Source of the DNA: Panopea generosa
Lineage: Eukaryota; Mollusca; Bivalvia; Adapedonta; Hiatellidae
Length of the DNA: 64,000 bases
Assembly: GCA_029582155.1 (NCBI GenBank)
Contig: CM055900.1
Coordinates: forward strand, 43,397,624 to 43,461,623
Direction: 5' to 3'
The notes under the pieces are model-generated. The model had not been told where the DNA came from. It was given only the letters and a program-made list of their open reading frames with translations, and made no database searches. The position numbers were made by a program, and so were the translations under genes. Positions 1-10,443 of the stretch are shown one piece after another (positions within the stretch are counted from its first letter, which is position 1; each line of letters starts with the position of its first letter).

Positions 1-75
1 CTGGTTCTACACAATAAGGGGTCGAGCATGATTTGTTTAAGTTGTAAGTTGTCACAATCAAATTAAAAATAACAC
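1..75 (+). repeat. SINE-B tail fragment (tRNA-derived SINE family)
   Basis: The phrase from CTGGTTCTAC through AGCATGATTTG..TAAGTTGTAAG..CACAATCAAA matches the 3' part of the SINE copies at 12440-12850 and 19225-19437 (the latter inverted). The tRNA-like head lies outside the window or is missing. Confidence 0.55.
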
Positions 76-470
76 AACAGGGCCATGACTTGAACAAAAT
101 TTGTAGAGAACAATGGGCCTATGCTACATTATATAAGATATCTAAGTTGTTGCATTTGACATTTCATAGAAGAAGAAATTTATGTCTGTAGACTGATATA
201 AAGGTTTGAACCCCAGGCAGATCCGAATATGACAGAACAATCATAATGTGAACAAATCTGCTAGGGGACCCTGGGCCTACGTTACACATAAAATATCTAA
301 ACTCTGACATTTTTAGTTCCAGATAAGAGTTTTTTTAAGATTTACCTCTGTAACTCTAAATTTATGATACTTCATCCGTAGATCTTATCAATATTACAGC
401 CATTACTAGCTTTGCAAAAACGCTGCATTTATTTATCATGACATATGAGCTATGTACCTAGGTCTTGCCT
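76..470. other. Intergenic DNA without recognised genes
   Basis: AT-rich sequence. I see no coding segment or named repeat. The phrase about reaching the third exon of the minus-strand NCOA5-like gene was tested here and no RRM-like exon was found. Confidence 0.5.
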
Positions 471-474
471 TTAA

Positions 475-778
475 CCCTTTACTTCATATAGACACGTTTT
501 GCCATCTCTAATATAAACGCCTTTGGTCACCTAATATAGAAGGCTTTGGACGCATAATATAGACGCCTTTGGACACCTCTAATATAGATGCCTTTAGACA
601 CCTAATATAGAAGGCTTTTGAATTACTGGGTAAATTATGTTTATATTAACTGACAGAGTGGAAAACAGTGCAGAAAGTGTTCAGATTGCTTGTTACGAGC
701 AATCTGAACTCTTCCTGCACTGTTTTCAAAGGCCTAATTTGATTGGCGCGGGAAAACACATATTTATGGAGTAAAGGG
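475..778 (+). mobile_element. piggyBac-type MITE, copy 1
   Basis: The element begins CCCTTTACTTCATA and ends TATGGAGTAAAGGG, giving terminal inverted repeats, and is flanked by TTAA at 471-474 and 779-782. A TTAA target site with a CCC..GGG end is characteristic of piggyBac-type cut-and-paste elements. It contains a run of four to five ~27-bp units (CTAATATAGA.GCCTTTGGACAC, about 506-620) and a near-perfect hairpin with 30-nt arms at 661-690 and 697-726. It has no coding capacity; the 64-codon minus ORF across it is incidental. An inverted copy lies at 63272-63479. Confidence 0.85.
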
Positions 779-782
779 TTAA

Positions 783-1194
783 ACAGATTACTTTTGTAAC
801 TAAAAGTTTTGTTTTCCCTAAAATAATTTTCCAGCATCATTCTTTTATTTGAGTACCAATTTTACCAGGTAATTGTAGCAGTATATTTATATTATTTATT
901 AACACAGTACCTGCATACTCAGAACTGTTTAAATTTTAATTTTTCATTTCAATTTCTTTTACTATTTTCCAGTTTCCATCATTGCAATGTTTATTAATTT
1001 AAAGTTTTAGTTAATACCATTATTGTATAGGTTTCTTTATTCTTTTACAGGAAAACATTACTTACAACCATGCCAGAGTTGGGCATAGGGTAATCAGGCA
1101 AGCTCTGTTGGTGGAGGCAAACCATGTACGAGTGTATATAACAATATACAATCTAAGAATCTAACTTCTGTTTTACAATCAAATTTAAGTACTG
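783..1194. other. Intergenic DNA with one weak coding-like segment
   Basis: No repeat family recognised. After a TTCTTTTACAG acceptor-like site, 1051-1166 reads open for about 37 codons (ENITYNHARVGHRV..) and then stops. It may be a transposase scrap or chance. Confidence 0.3.
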
Positions 1195-1564
1195 TAAAAA
1201 TATGATAATTTGCATTTTCTCCCCAAGATTTTAAGGTCAATAACAGGGGTGCGTATTATACTAATGTATAGAAAAATTAATTTTATTTTTCAGGTCTCGT
1301 CAGATACTGACAGTATTTCTGATGACTATCATCTTTAACGTTTTAAACATGTCTTACATGCTTTATATTTTATCATGATTTCTATTTAATAAACACAGTT
1401 TATAAACCCTTTTGTGTATTATTGTGTATTCTGTAACTTCCAAATGGGAAAACAACAAAACTTTTTGTTAAACCGGAAGTCTTCAATTTATTAACTAGGC
1501 TTGTTCAAATATTCAAATTCTGTTCAATTCATTGTTTTTACGCTTGCTTTTTAAGGGAATTTAT

Positions 1565-1975
1565 CAGTATTTTTCAAGAATTTAAAGTTGGCTAAAACAT
1601 TTTTCCCCAATAGATCATGTCTTTATATACCTTCTATCATTAAGCCTGCAACATATTAAATGAGTCACGTGATTTCATTTCGATTTCAAATTGATGCGTC
1701 GTACAGTTTCAAGCGTTGTAAAACAAATTTCATCAAAGAAACAGTCTGAATGACAGTATTTCTTGATAACAGTATTTAAGTGCTGTCTATTTTTGGAATG
1801 GGAATTTCGTTTCAAGTTTACCACATCAATTTGAAACATTTGTAACACTTTGGTGGATTTGATATACTAAACCATTCCGATTTTATATGTTAATGATAAT
1901 GAGAAACTTTAATCTATTTTAAAAATAGTTTTGTTTTATAAGTCATTTGCAGTGTTTTTTCCTGATAGAATCCCT
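1565..1975 (+). repeat. Insertion containing dispersed repeat R5, copy 1
   Basis: This stretch is absent from the inverted paralogue near 58230. Its core, 1741-1975, is one of five copies of an approximately 250-bp repeat also at 22130-22370, 34755-35005, 45090-45322 and (inverted) 49985-50215. Shared landmarks in order are AAGTGCTGTCTATTTTT, TTTCAAGTTTACCAC, TGGATTTGATATACTAAACC and GATAATGAGA. No pol III box or ORF is evident. Confidence 0.7.
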
Positions 1976-2116
1976 TTAAACCGGATAATTGTAAGGGGTT
2001 TAATGTAATAAAAAAATATATATATGAAAATACTGATACTACTATCTTTTACAATTATGAATTTCTTTTTTTTTTACAATTATGAATAATTGTTATCAGT
2101 TTATTGATTAAAAGTA

Positions 2117-3082
2117 CAGTCAACTCTGTCTTTAAGAGACCACTAAAGGGAAATCTGAAAAGTGGTCTCTTAAGGCAGGTGGTCTCTTACTGTAAAATGA
2201 GTTTTTTTTTTTTTTGTGTATCATCATTTTTCGGGCTTTCACCCGCTGTTCTAATGTTAGACATTTTCTCTTTGCTGAAGACATGGCAACGTTGATAGAG
2301 TATCACAGTATGAAACCACAATATTGAACCCCAGTCAAATAAACCTTGATATTCATTGTCTTACGTTTACTCATTTTTGTCAAACCATCCATGAAAACAA
2401 TGACTAACTGTCGTGTCTTTAATTTCCAATTTAATCTTATAAAAAAGCCGATCAAATAATCAAACGTAATAATAATTTTTAATCGTAATCAAACAATATA
2501 AAATCAACTTTCCAATTTAACCTGATCAAAAAGTCAGATCAAACCTATTTAATATTTTTTGTTGTAATAAAAACAAACAAAAACAAACCTCAAACTGTCC
2601 AATCTTTAATTCCAATTTTATTTAAGTAATTGGCAATCCTTTAATCGTAATAAAAAAAAAAGCAAACATTTCAATTTATTCCAACCAAACAATGATCAAA
2701 CGTTGATATATAATTGGGGTTAAAGTGTTTTAACTCTATAACTTGTTATCGAACAATTATCGTTTTTTACCACGAGACAATGCAGTATTTGGCCTCGGTT
2801 TTATTTTTAGCACGTTATCTCGGAGATCGACAATTTTACACTTACACATTTGTCACGTGCACAAAGCATGATATTGAAATTTCACACCTCGTGTATTCAT
2901 GGTCGTATGGTAAAGGATATTTGTTGAAATTTGATGGATTTTAAGTGGTCGCTGGTCGCAGAGAGCAAGTGATTGCTTATTGCAAGTATAATTATGAATG
3001 AAATTCGTTGGGGGGGATTTAATGTGGTCACTTACATAAGGGGGTCGCTTATAACAAGTGGTCACTACTGCAAGTTTGACTG
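2117..3082. mobile_element. TA-inserted MITE (CAGTCAA ends)
   Basis: The element starts CAGTCAACTCTGTC and its opposite end, read inward, is CAGTCAAACTTGCAG. It is flanked by TA at 2115-2116 and 3083-3084. The inverted paralogue at 58091-58102 has the empty site with a single TA between the same flanks, so the boundaries and TA target duplication are shown directly. Both ends contain AGAGACCAC / TGACCAC-type motifs (GTGGTCTCTTA, GTGGTCGCT). The two ORFs inside are not recognisable proteins. A Tc1/mariner-driven origin is inferred from the TA site. Confidence 0.85.
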
Positions 3083-3196
3083 TAACACGAAACAAATTTA
3101 AAAATTTGGGACAAGAAAACCATGCAGGTGTTTGGCGATGCCAATTTTACTCCGCCCACTTGTACTTTCCTTGTCCTTTGGTGCTGTCGAATTACC

Positions 3197-3423
3197 ACTC
3201 AATGCTCCAGTATTTTACCCCTTAAACTAGTATGCAATGTTTATTTTCAAAATGTTATGGGTAAAAATGAACATTCTTATCAAATTTCCATTTAAAACAA
3301 ACTAATCGACACTGAAATTGAAATAACCAATGCTTATTTTACACCTAAACTTCAATGCTTTTTTCAGAAATTTCAATGCTTATTTACCCTCAAATAGTGC
3401 TTATCAGGAGCACTGCCTACTCT
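3197..3423 (+). repeat. Insertion of AATGCTTATTTT repeat
   Basis: Absent from the paralogous copy on the right side of the window. It matches the repeat around 53400-53515 and 53710-53795 (AATGCTTATTTT.., ATGGGTAAAAATGAAC, GCTTATC.GGAGCACTG), where another element has split it. Related phrases recur at 40385-40470 and 41100-41270. Confidence 0.6.
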
Positions 3424-4092
3424 GTTAATTGAAACTAATTGACATCTCTTTGATCTTGCCCAAATACACATAAAAATAATTACGGTAACACCATTTTATA
3501 CTCACAAATTTTATTGTCTCTAACACTTTATATCACATCAAAACGTTTTACCTATGATTTTTACTTAATTATGTAGTACACCAGTCTAGATTTTGTTACT
3601 CCATAAAAAAAACAATTAAAATTAATCTTTCACTTTGGTCCAGATTTCAAAATGGCGGATGAAGTAAACAACCGATTCATGCCTGCGGATAAAAGATGTA
3701 TACTAGCTTTTTTCAACCAGTTTTGGCTTCATAATCACCTGCGGATTATACCTGAGTACTGATTATACTAGGGAAATACAGTATACACTTTAATATTTTA
3801 AACATTAAATCTTAAACAAGCAGCCAGGAGATCCTGATTTTTGACTGGTTCTTGTTAAACTACAAATGATGTCATAAATATGAATTGTGTAAGTTAAAAT
3901 TGAGTTAAAGTTTTCAAGCATTTAAGCAAAGCACAAACCTGAAATGTTGTCCTACAAGCAATAACAACAAACTTTCCAACTTAAATGGAGCTGGCCATGG
4001 TGAGTAAACACAGTAATGGAGTTGAAAATGATTTCAGGAACAGATCATTGTGTGCAATGATTTTCATGATGATTCTGTGCTTGAAAACTCAC

Positions 4093-5725
4093 CTAAAACA
4101 CTGCCCTTTAATTTGGTTCCATTTTCTGCATCCTTAGCCTTTCTGGCATCCTCTTCCTTCTCAAATTGCACGAACCCAAAACCCCTCTCATGTACAGACA
4201 CACCTATAAAACAAAACATACGTTGTATTCTCATAGGTTGGTAATTCTCGTGTTTTGTTTAACTGCAAAATTTACTTAATTACATACCTCACAAGATATA
4301 TCCCAAAAAGGAATAAAACTTGCTGTTACTTTAAAATTTATATGGTAGCATACACAAAAACTGTTGTCTTGTACGATTCGTTTCTCGTTAGAAACTAAAA
4401 AATTATTATATTTACTATTCTTTCTGTACGAAATGCATGCTGTTTGAAAGTTTAAAGGATCAAATTTTAAAAATTGGCATTTTCAATAAATATTAATGGT
4501 TACTCAATGCAAGCATAAGACAGTAATGATTTGCATGACTGGTGACAAGTAAAAAATGCAAATTCCATGAAAAAACTCAATAAAACTGAGTCATTTCTTT
4601 TTTCGTTGCATCCTGCGATTCCAAGAGATCCTTTATCATACAATATTGCGCACATTACACATACACTTTATGACAATATAGATGGCAAATTAAGAATAAC
4701 TGAAAAATTATATTTCTGTGTAAAATATCAAATCAAAATATGATGACAGCTTAAAAAGCCAAATTCTATTTGGCTGATAAGTTTGGTTACCGACAGTTTA
4801 AACCAAATAAAATATCAATATGTTATGCAATACTTCTTATATACTACTTTGTATAAATCCACACATCTCATATATGTTGAGAAACAATTCCATCAACTAC
4901 AGTAATTAATTAATTGAGAAAAGGATCATAATTCTTTTAAAAATATCACATAATAATTCCTCAACCTGGAGGTCTGAAGCTGATCGAAGCTGTGTGGTTT
5001 GAAGGTAGTTAGTTAACTGTACAAGGACCTATGGTAAAATGAACACCTACAACATTTCTGCACAAAATGTGAAAGCAGAAGTGAGTAGGTATTCTAAAAA
5101 TAAATTATTCTAAAAGTAACAAAAATATTACAACAGGCAATAAAGGTCCTTTTGCATGGGTCAGTAGAGCAAAGTAACATCTTTTTAAATTTTATTTTAG
5201 GATGTCAGATCTGAAGCTATTTATAGTCTACATACATGTACATCACTTAATAAATGTAAAATTTTACAGATACATGCACTTAGAAACTAAAGTACAGCAA
5301 AAGGTCCTTTCTAATTATGTCAATCAAATTACCTAATATTTTTCCATGAATTTTGAACATTTCTTCTAATTCTTCTTTATTTACTCTGTCTGAGGGTAAA
5401 CTGCCGATAAAAAGCCGAGCATTTAAAAACTCGGGATCTTCAATGTTTGTTCTATTTCTAACAGCTTCTTCACTCCTTTTCCATGGTTTTGAAGAAGAAT
5501 GATCACCCCTTGACTGTGATCGGCTACGAGAGCTTGACCTACTCCTCTCATGATGACGAGACCGGTATGCACCAGGAGATCGACTTCTTCGTCTCCGATC
5601 TCTAGATCTTGAACGTGATCGAGAGCGTTTGTTGGGAGGTATGACTCTACCAAATCTGTCCAAACGTTCTCGTTCTCGCGGGGAGCGACTACGGCTCCTA
5701 CTAGATCTCACCATTTTTAATGTTT
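4093..5725 (-). CDS. NCOA5: SR-rich RRM protein, NCOA5-like / hnRNP C-type (5' exons, partial)
   Basis: Minus-strand gene with two coding exons seen. Exon A is 5333-5725: acceptor TTTATATTTCAG just upstream, 11 nt of leader, ATG at 5714-5712, donor GTAATT at 5332. Exon B is 4093-4203: acceptor TTTTATAG, donor GTGAGT. The N-terminal ~80 residues are an Arg/Ser-rich (RS) region, followed by an RRM: RNP2 is LFIGSL, and the exon junction restores KILGVSVHERGFGFVQF, containing RNP1. The short loop before GFGFVQF is typical of the hnRNP C/RALY/NCOA5 class. RS plus this RRM suggests a nuclear mRNA-processing or nuclear-receptor coactivator role. The third exon and C-terminus were not found and probably lie to the left. 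The upstream acceptor implies at least one non-coding first exon. The family call is more certain than the symbol. Confidence 0.7.
4204..5332 (-). other. Intron of the NCOA5-like gene
   Basis: Bounded by GTAATT (donor, minus strand) and TTTTATAG (acceptor). The split codon (G|GT) keeps the RRM in frame. AT-rich, with no recognised repeat. Confidence 0.7.
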
Positions 5726-7797
5726 CTGAAATATAAACAGAAGAAAAACAAATGAACATTGAAAATTAACAAAAAGAAAAACTTAATAACAGAGATAATG
5801 GCATTAGATGCATTTATTTTTTTTGTAATGTGTCATTTATGACTAAAAATGTTTATCTAGAAATTTAAAGAGGAAAAGGCTAGCAGAATCCACTATTATA
5901 TTGCACATTCCCCTGTCTAGTGGTAGTAATTTGTTAATTTAATACTGAAGGTTGCAAAGCAACAGATTAGTGGCATATTTGGTAACTATTTGCATATTAG
6001 TGGCATATTTGGTAACTATTTGCATAAAGACCTATATAAATTTAAAGAAAATACATTTAAACTAAGAATCAAGCATACTGAAATACATAAGAAAAAATCC
6101 AGAACTACCCGATCATTATGAAATAAATTACTTCACATTATCCATATTCAACTATGCATGTCGCTGTGTAAATAGCCAAAATCTTTTGTTAACCAGAAAA
6201 CATTTAAACTATTTTTTGTTTGGGAAGATTTGTAAACAGATTTGATTATTTAGTCTGTGTCATCTATACATGCCTGTATCACCTTGCTGTGGAAACTAAA
6301 GCATCCTGCATAAAAATATCTGCCAATCGCACTTGTAAGTAATACCAGTGTGAGAAGTTTATATGCGTATTAAAATTCATTCCCAGACAAGAAATAGTGA
6401 CCTATAAGCAACTTTGTGTACCATTTTAACATGAATCAGACAATGTTTGTTCGAGTAATTGAGTCATGTTGGGGTAAAAATTTAATTTTAAAATAAAAAA
6501 AGGGGCATAACTCATGATGTAACATTATATGTGAGATTCTGAAATATAATCCCATGCAAGATCTAATGATTAGTATCCTTGTGTATCAATTTAAAAATTG
6601 CAATTTGTTTGAGTAACTGAGCATATTTTGAATAAAACACACAGTTTTATGTTTTTAAAGTAAACATTTTACATTAATTGGTCATTTAATATAACAAGAG
6701 TATTTCTTCATTGATGTTATCTAAATTTATACAGAATATGTACAACTATAATGTCTAGGTCAAGTTCAATAACATTTATTCAGTAACAAACAATTCCCAA
6801 TTCTTTTCATATTTCTATACAAGGATTTAGGTTGCTTACCAGACCTTGCATGAGATTGAATTTCAGCTTCACTTGTTTTAAATTATTTGAGTTATGTCCC
6901 CTATTTAATTCATTCATGAGTTATACTGATAATTTCAATATAAATTATTTATTTTGCGTACACTTTCTATGAAATGTGACTTTAGCTGATCTGTTAGTAA
7001 TGTTTATATGTGATATTAGATGTTTATTTTAAAAAGTTTAGTATAGGAGAATATTTGCTTTATTTTTTCATAAATTAAATCTCTTGTTTTAAAAATAAAT
7101 ACCGATCTTATAAAAACCGATATATCAAATAATTCATAAAATTCCATAGCACCATTTAAGTGAAAGAAACATAGAAAAGGTTTTTGCTACTTGGTTTCCA
7201 GATATTTTTAGCAATACTGTTTGGAAGAAAACTGCGTCAGTAAACTTATGTTTTCAATTAATTTATCCTTGCTTTACTAAAATAAAATATTGGAGAACTC
7301 TTTGCTGAAGTTATGACTTTAATTCCATGCAAATTACAAATTTAATTTTACAACCGTTACCTTTGTCAGGAACAAATCTTCACTTAACGAGCTAACATGT
7401 AGATCCCATTATAACGATCATGCAAGCTTGGAGATAAAATTAAAATATAAAATTTTAGAAAGTGTCCATCTCCATCTGACTGGTTATGAATATACTTCCC
7501 ATGACTGAGGTGTTATTGATAAACGGTAATTATAACAAGGCATGTCAAATTACCAAGTGAGAGATCATGAATGTCAATTAATAACTTGTTAATTATCTAA
7601 CAGCAGCTAAGCAATCTTGGAAAGTCTTTTGAAGGCATGTGTCTTTGGGGGTAACTCGCGTTTAATTGACTATACTGCTTTACGTTAATGACAGCAACCT
7701 CAGTTACAGTTATACTCTATTAAGGAAGTTACTGTATATTGTACAAGTTAGTATGCCATAAACTTAAAATCATGAATTGGTATAAACATGTATACAA
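5726..7797. other. Upstream intron/intergenic region of the NCOA5-like gene
   Basis: AT-rich, no coding exon seen on either strand. A short direct repeat (TTAGTGGCATATTTGGTAAC) occurs twice near 5968 and 5997. The 5' non-coding exon of the minus-strand gene must lie here or further right. Confidence 0.45.
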
Positions 7798-9430
7798 CAG
7801 GGCTTCTAAAATCGCCGGTTTTTTGGACCAATTTCTGTCGTTCAAAACCGGTTTTCTTTTCAAGATTTAATAAAATATTGGTACAGATATTTTCTATCAG
7901 TCTTGTAAAATTACACTGATCTGTGAAATATGCCCTACGGCAATATCATTAGATCAGATCATCCTATTGTTTTTGTCACCCACTGTTCGAAAGGAGGTCA
8001 ATTTTGACTAAACCATTACCAATAGTAGGGGAGTTTTTTGGAAGAGTCTATCACTAGGAAGCACACCTTCAATGTGTGAACAGCGACCCATATCACACAT
8101 CCTGTCAGTTCAGCAAAACTATTGTGTTTCTGTCCATAATTTCTTTGATATACCGCTAGCTGTAATGTTTAACTTATTTGCTTGTGTGTTTTTTTTTTAT
8201 ATGGGACTTTCGGACCGAAAATTGTTTGCTTTTCTTAAAGACAAATGTGTTAAAAAGTTTGGCCGAGAATAAAATTCATTTTTATTTAGCGAAAATCGAA
8301 TAACATTTTTGACTGATTGATTCAAATAATCGGACTACCTCTGAGATTTCCATAGTATTTCAAAGGAGTATCGTTTGGATGTTTATTTCTATATTTATTA
8401 TTGTTTATATGATTAGATATTTTCTATGATAAAGATCTTGTACAAGATAACTGCTATGACTTCCGTCCGAATAAATATTTATAAATTTTATCATAACATA
8501 AACATTGCAGAGGTGGTTTGTTTCAGCTAATCAGATCTTACTTCCAGATCCAAACGTTACTTCTGCTCAACTTGTCAAGATGTTTGTCTTTTAGAAAAGC
8601 AAGCGTCGCATATGATCAAGACTTTGTAGTGGCTAACTACAGCACAACGCATATCAAAAAAAAATAAAATAAGGCGGGCGGTAGTCTAATGGATAGTGTT
8701 GGCCACTCACCCCAGAGGTTGCAGGTTCGATCCCCCAGTTGATCACTTCCAGATCCAAACGTTACTTCTGCTCAACTTGTCAAGATGTTTGTCTTTTAGA
8801 AAAGCAAGCGTCGCATATGATCAAGACTTTGTAGTGGCTAACTACAGCACAACGCATATCAAAAAAAAATAAAATAAGGCGGGCGGTAGTCTAATGGATA
8901 GTGTTGGCCACTCACCCCAGAGGTTGCAGGTTCGATCCCCCAGTTGACTCGATGCCTATCATAAAACAACACTCAGTTCTGTTTCTACCCAAGAGGCGGA
9001 CTCGAAAGCGGTTCATATAAGCTCTGAGCTTTCATTGCAATCGAGCTTAAATAGATTAGTATAAACTAAAAATAAAAACCTGAATATACCATTACACTGG
9101 TTACCACGGTGATTACTTCATGCAACTTCCAGTACATACAACACTTCCGGTTCAATTCCTCAAATGACCCAGCATTTCAAATTGAATGAAAACTATTCAG
9201 TTAAGCGAACACATGATGTCAGTCATTAAAATGGACATATTGTGATAAAGTAAGTTATAAATAATACAAAAATAAACTTGGCATACTGGTAGTTCTCTAT
9301 TCATGATGTACAGAGAAAATACATGGCTTACCTGACATGGTGGGTGGGGTATGCATACACAAAATAAGTGTGATTCTTAAAGCAGTAAAAATCCTGGACA
9401 GATTTGCATTTTGAAATTTTAGAAGCCCTG
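7798..9430. mobile_element. Non-autonomous hAT-type DNA transposon
   Basis: The ends are CAGGGCTTCTAAAAT and, inverted, ATTTTAGAAGCCCTG. The flanking octamers GTATACAA (7790-7797) and TTATACAA (9431-9438) agree in 7 of 8 positions, fitting the 8-bp target duplication of hAT elements, whose ends commonly start CAGGG or CAGTG. The 1.63-kb interior has no hAT transposase or BED finger frame; the 66-codon ORF at 8072-8272 is unrecognised. A tRNA-derived SINE with a tandem duplication (8541-9075) is nested inside. Confidence 0.85.
8541..9075 (+). repeat. tRNA-derived SINE (family D) with tandemly duplicated 205-bp head
   Basis: A unit of 205 bp is present twice in near-perfect tandem (8541-8745 and 8746-about 8947). 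Each ends in a tRNA-like head with an A-box-like TAGTCTAATGGATAGTG and a B box GGTTGCAGGTTCGATCC. Downstream, 8948-9075 is the SINE body (TCTACCCAAGAGGCGG, GGTTCATATAAGCTC), which recurs inverted at 16400-16520. The duplication includes about 130 bp of sequence 5' of the head, so it arose at this locus rather than by normal SINE dimerisation. Confidence 0.8.
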
Positions 9431-10159
9431 TTATACAATAACCACTTAATCAAGTAAACCCATTTTTAAGAACACCTGATTCATTGTAATAATGGATATA
9501 TACATTTTTCTGCCAACAATTCATAATATATTTAACAACATTGGAAACATTTCATCATGAAACTGATCATAGTTACCTTTAACCCGTTTGGAATGCTACA
9601 AAGCTGAAGAAAATTACCGAAAAACTCAAAATTGTCTAGTCTTCAAAATAGTAAAACAGCCGTATTACTAAACAAGTTGTGCTGTCCAGGCATCTAACAT
9701 GTAGTTGTTATAAATACTTTCATTTCCAAAATTGGATGACACGACTCCTTACAAATTGCCAAAAAAAGAAAAATTATCTTCAGCACTCTGACATTCCCCT
9801 TGAAAATCAAAAATATTGCTTTATATATAAAAAGAAATTTTTCATATTAAAACACTAAATAGCTATGTGTTAGGTTTGACAATATCTGATAATGATACAA
9901 TACAAATGTAATAAACAGCACTTCTTTCATGTTATGCATCAGCAATTATTATGCACCTGCATTATGTCTAAAACATGTGTTGCCTATGCTCTTCTTTGCC
10001 AAGAGTTAAAATTATTATATAAATTTATCTTTTGGATCAAAGATTGTATGCAACCTATGAAGGTAGTTTGCAGTGTTCCTAACTGATTTTGTGACATCTC
10101 ACGTAAATTATCAATAATTATAGTATAACCTATAGAGTGAAGTCTCAGCTTTTTGGTCA
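9431..10159. other. AT-rich intergenic DNA, nothing recognised
   Basis: No repeat family, exon or RNA gene is evident. The short ORFs here lack recognisable motifs. Confidence 0.5.
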
Positions 10160-10171
10160 GCTTTGATTTTT

Positions 10172-10431
10172 TTTTTTTTTTTTTTTTTTGAATGGGGTTT
10201 AACGCCATTTTCAACACATTTCAGGTTATATATGGCATATCCAGTTTTACTGGTGGAGGAAGACCTCAGACTGAGTAAGACTGAGTAGAACCACCGTCCT
10301 TCCGCAAGTAACTGGAAACTTTCTCACATAAAGTTTTTGGAGCGAGCGGGACTCGAACCTACGACCATTGCGGTGAGAGGTAAATGATCTTGAGACGGCG
10401 CCTTAGACCACTCGGCCACGGGCTTTGATTT
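10172..10431 (-). repeat. tRNA(Leu/Ser)-type SINE with poly(A) tail and target duplication
   Basis: On the minus strand the element begins GCCCGTGGCCGAGTGGTC (A box) with B box GGTTCGAGTCC about 75 nt later; this spacing implies a long variable arm as in tRNA-Leu or tRNA-Ser. It ends in a poly(A) tract (poly-T on the plus strand at about 10167-10189). The 12-bp target duplication GCTTTGATTTTT is at 10160-10171 and 10432-10443. The intact duplication suggests recent insertion. Confidence 0.85.
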
Positions 10432-10443
10432 TTAAATAGTACC

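Larger units (their letters stand above)
1195..3783 (+). mobile_element. Old TA-terminated DNA element, left copy, with three nested insertions
   Basis: The segment matches, in inverted orientation, 57362-58935. Conserved blocks are 1230-1330 (TTTAAGGTC.. to TTTCAGGTCTCGTCAG), 1340-1555, 1976-2114, 3085-3196 and 3424-3783. The right terminus reads, from outside inward, TACTGTATTTCCCTAGTATA; the left side starts TACTGTA, so a mariner/Tc-like TIR is plausible but diverged. The blocks are separated by insertions at about 1560-1975, 2117-3082 and 3197-3423 that are absent from the right copy. No transposase frame remains. Confidence 0.65.

Noticed and set aside
5423-5653. 76-codon minus-strand ORF overlapping the RS-domain exon
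   Set aside because: Frame-shifted shadow of the NCOA5-like exon, whose splice sites and RRM motifs fix the true frame.
8660-8947. Two functional tRNA genes
   Set aside because: A and B boxes are present but no pairing acceptor stem closes the structure; the sequence continues into a SINE body.
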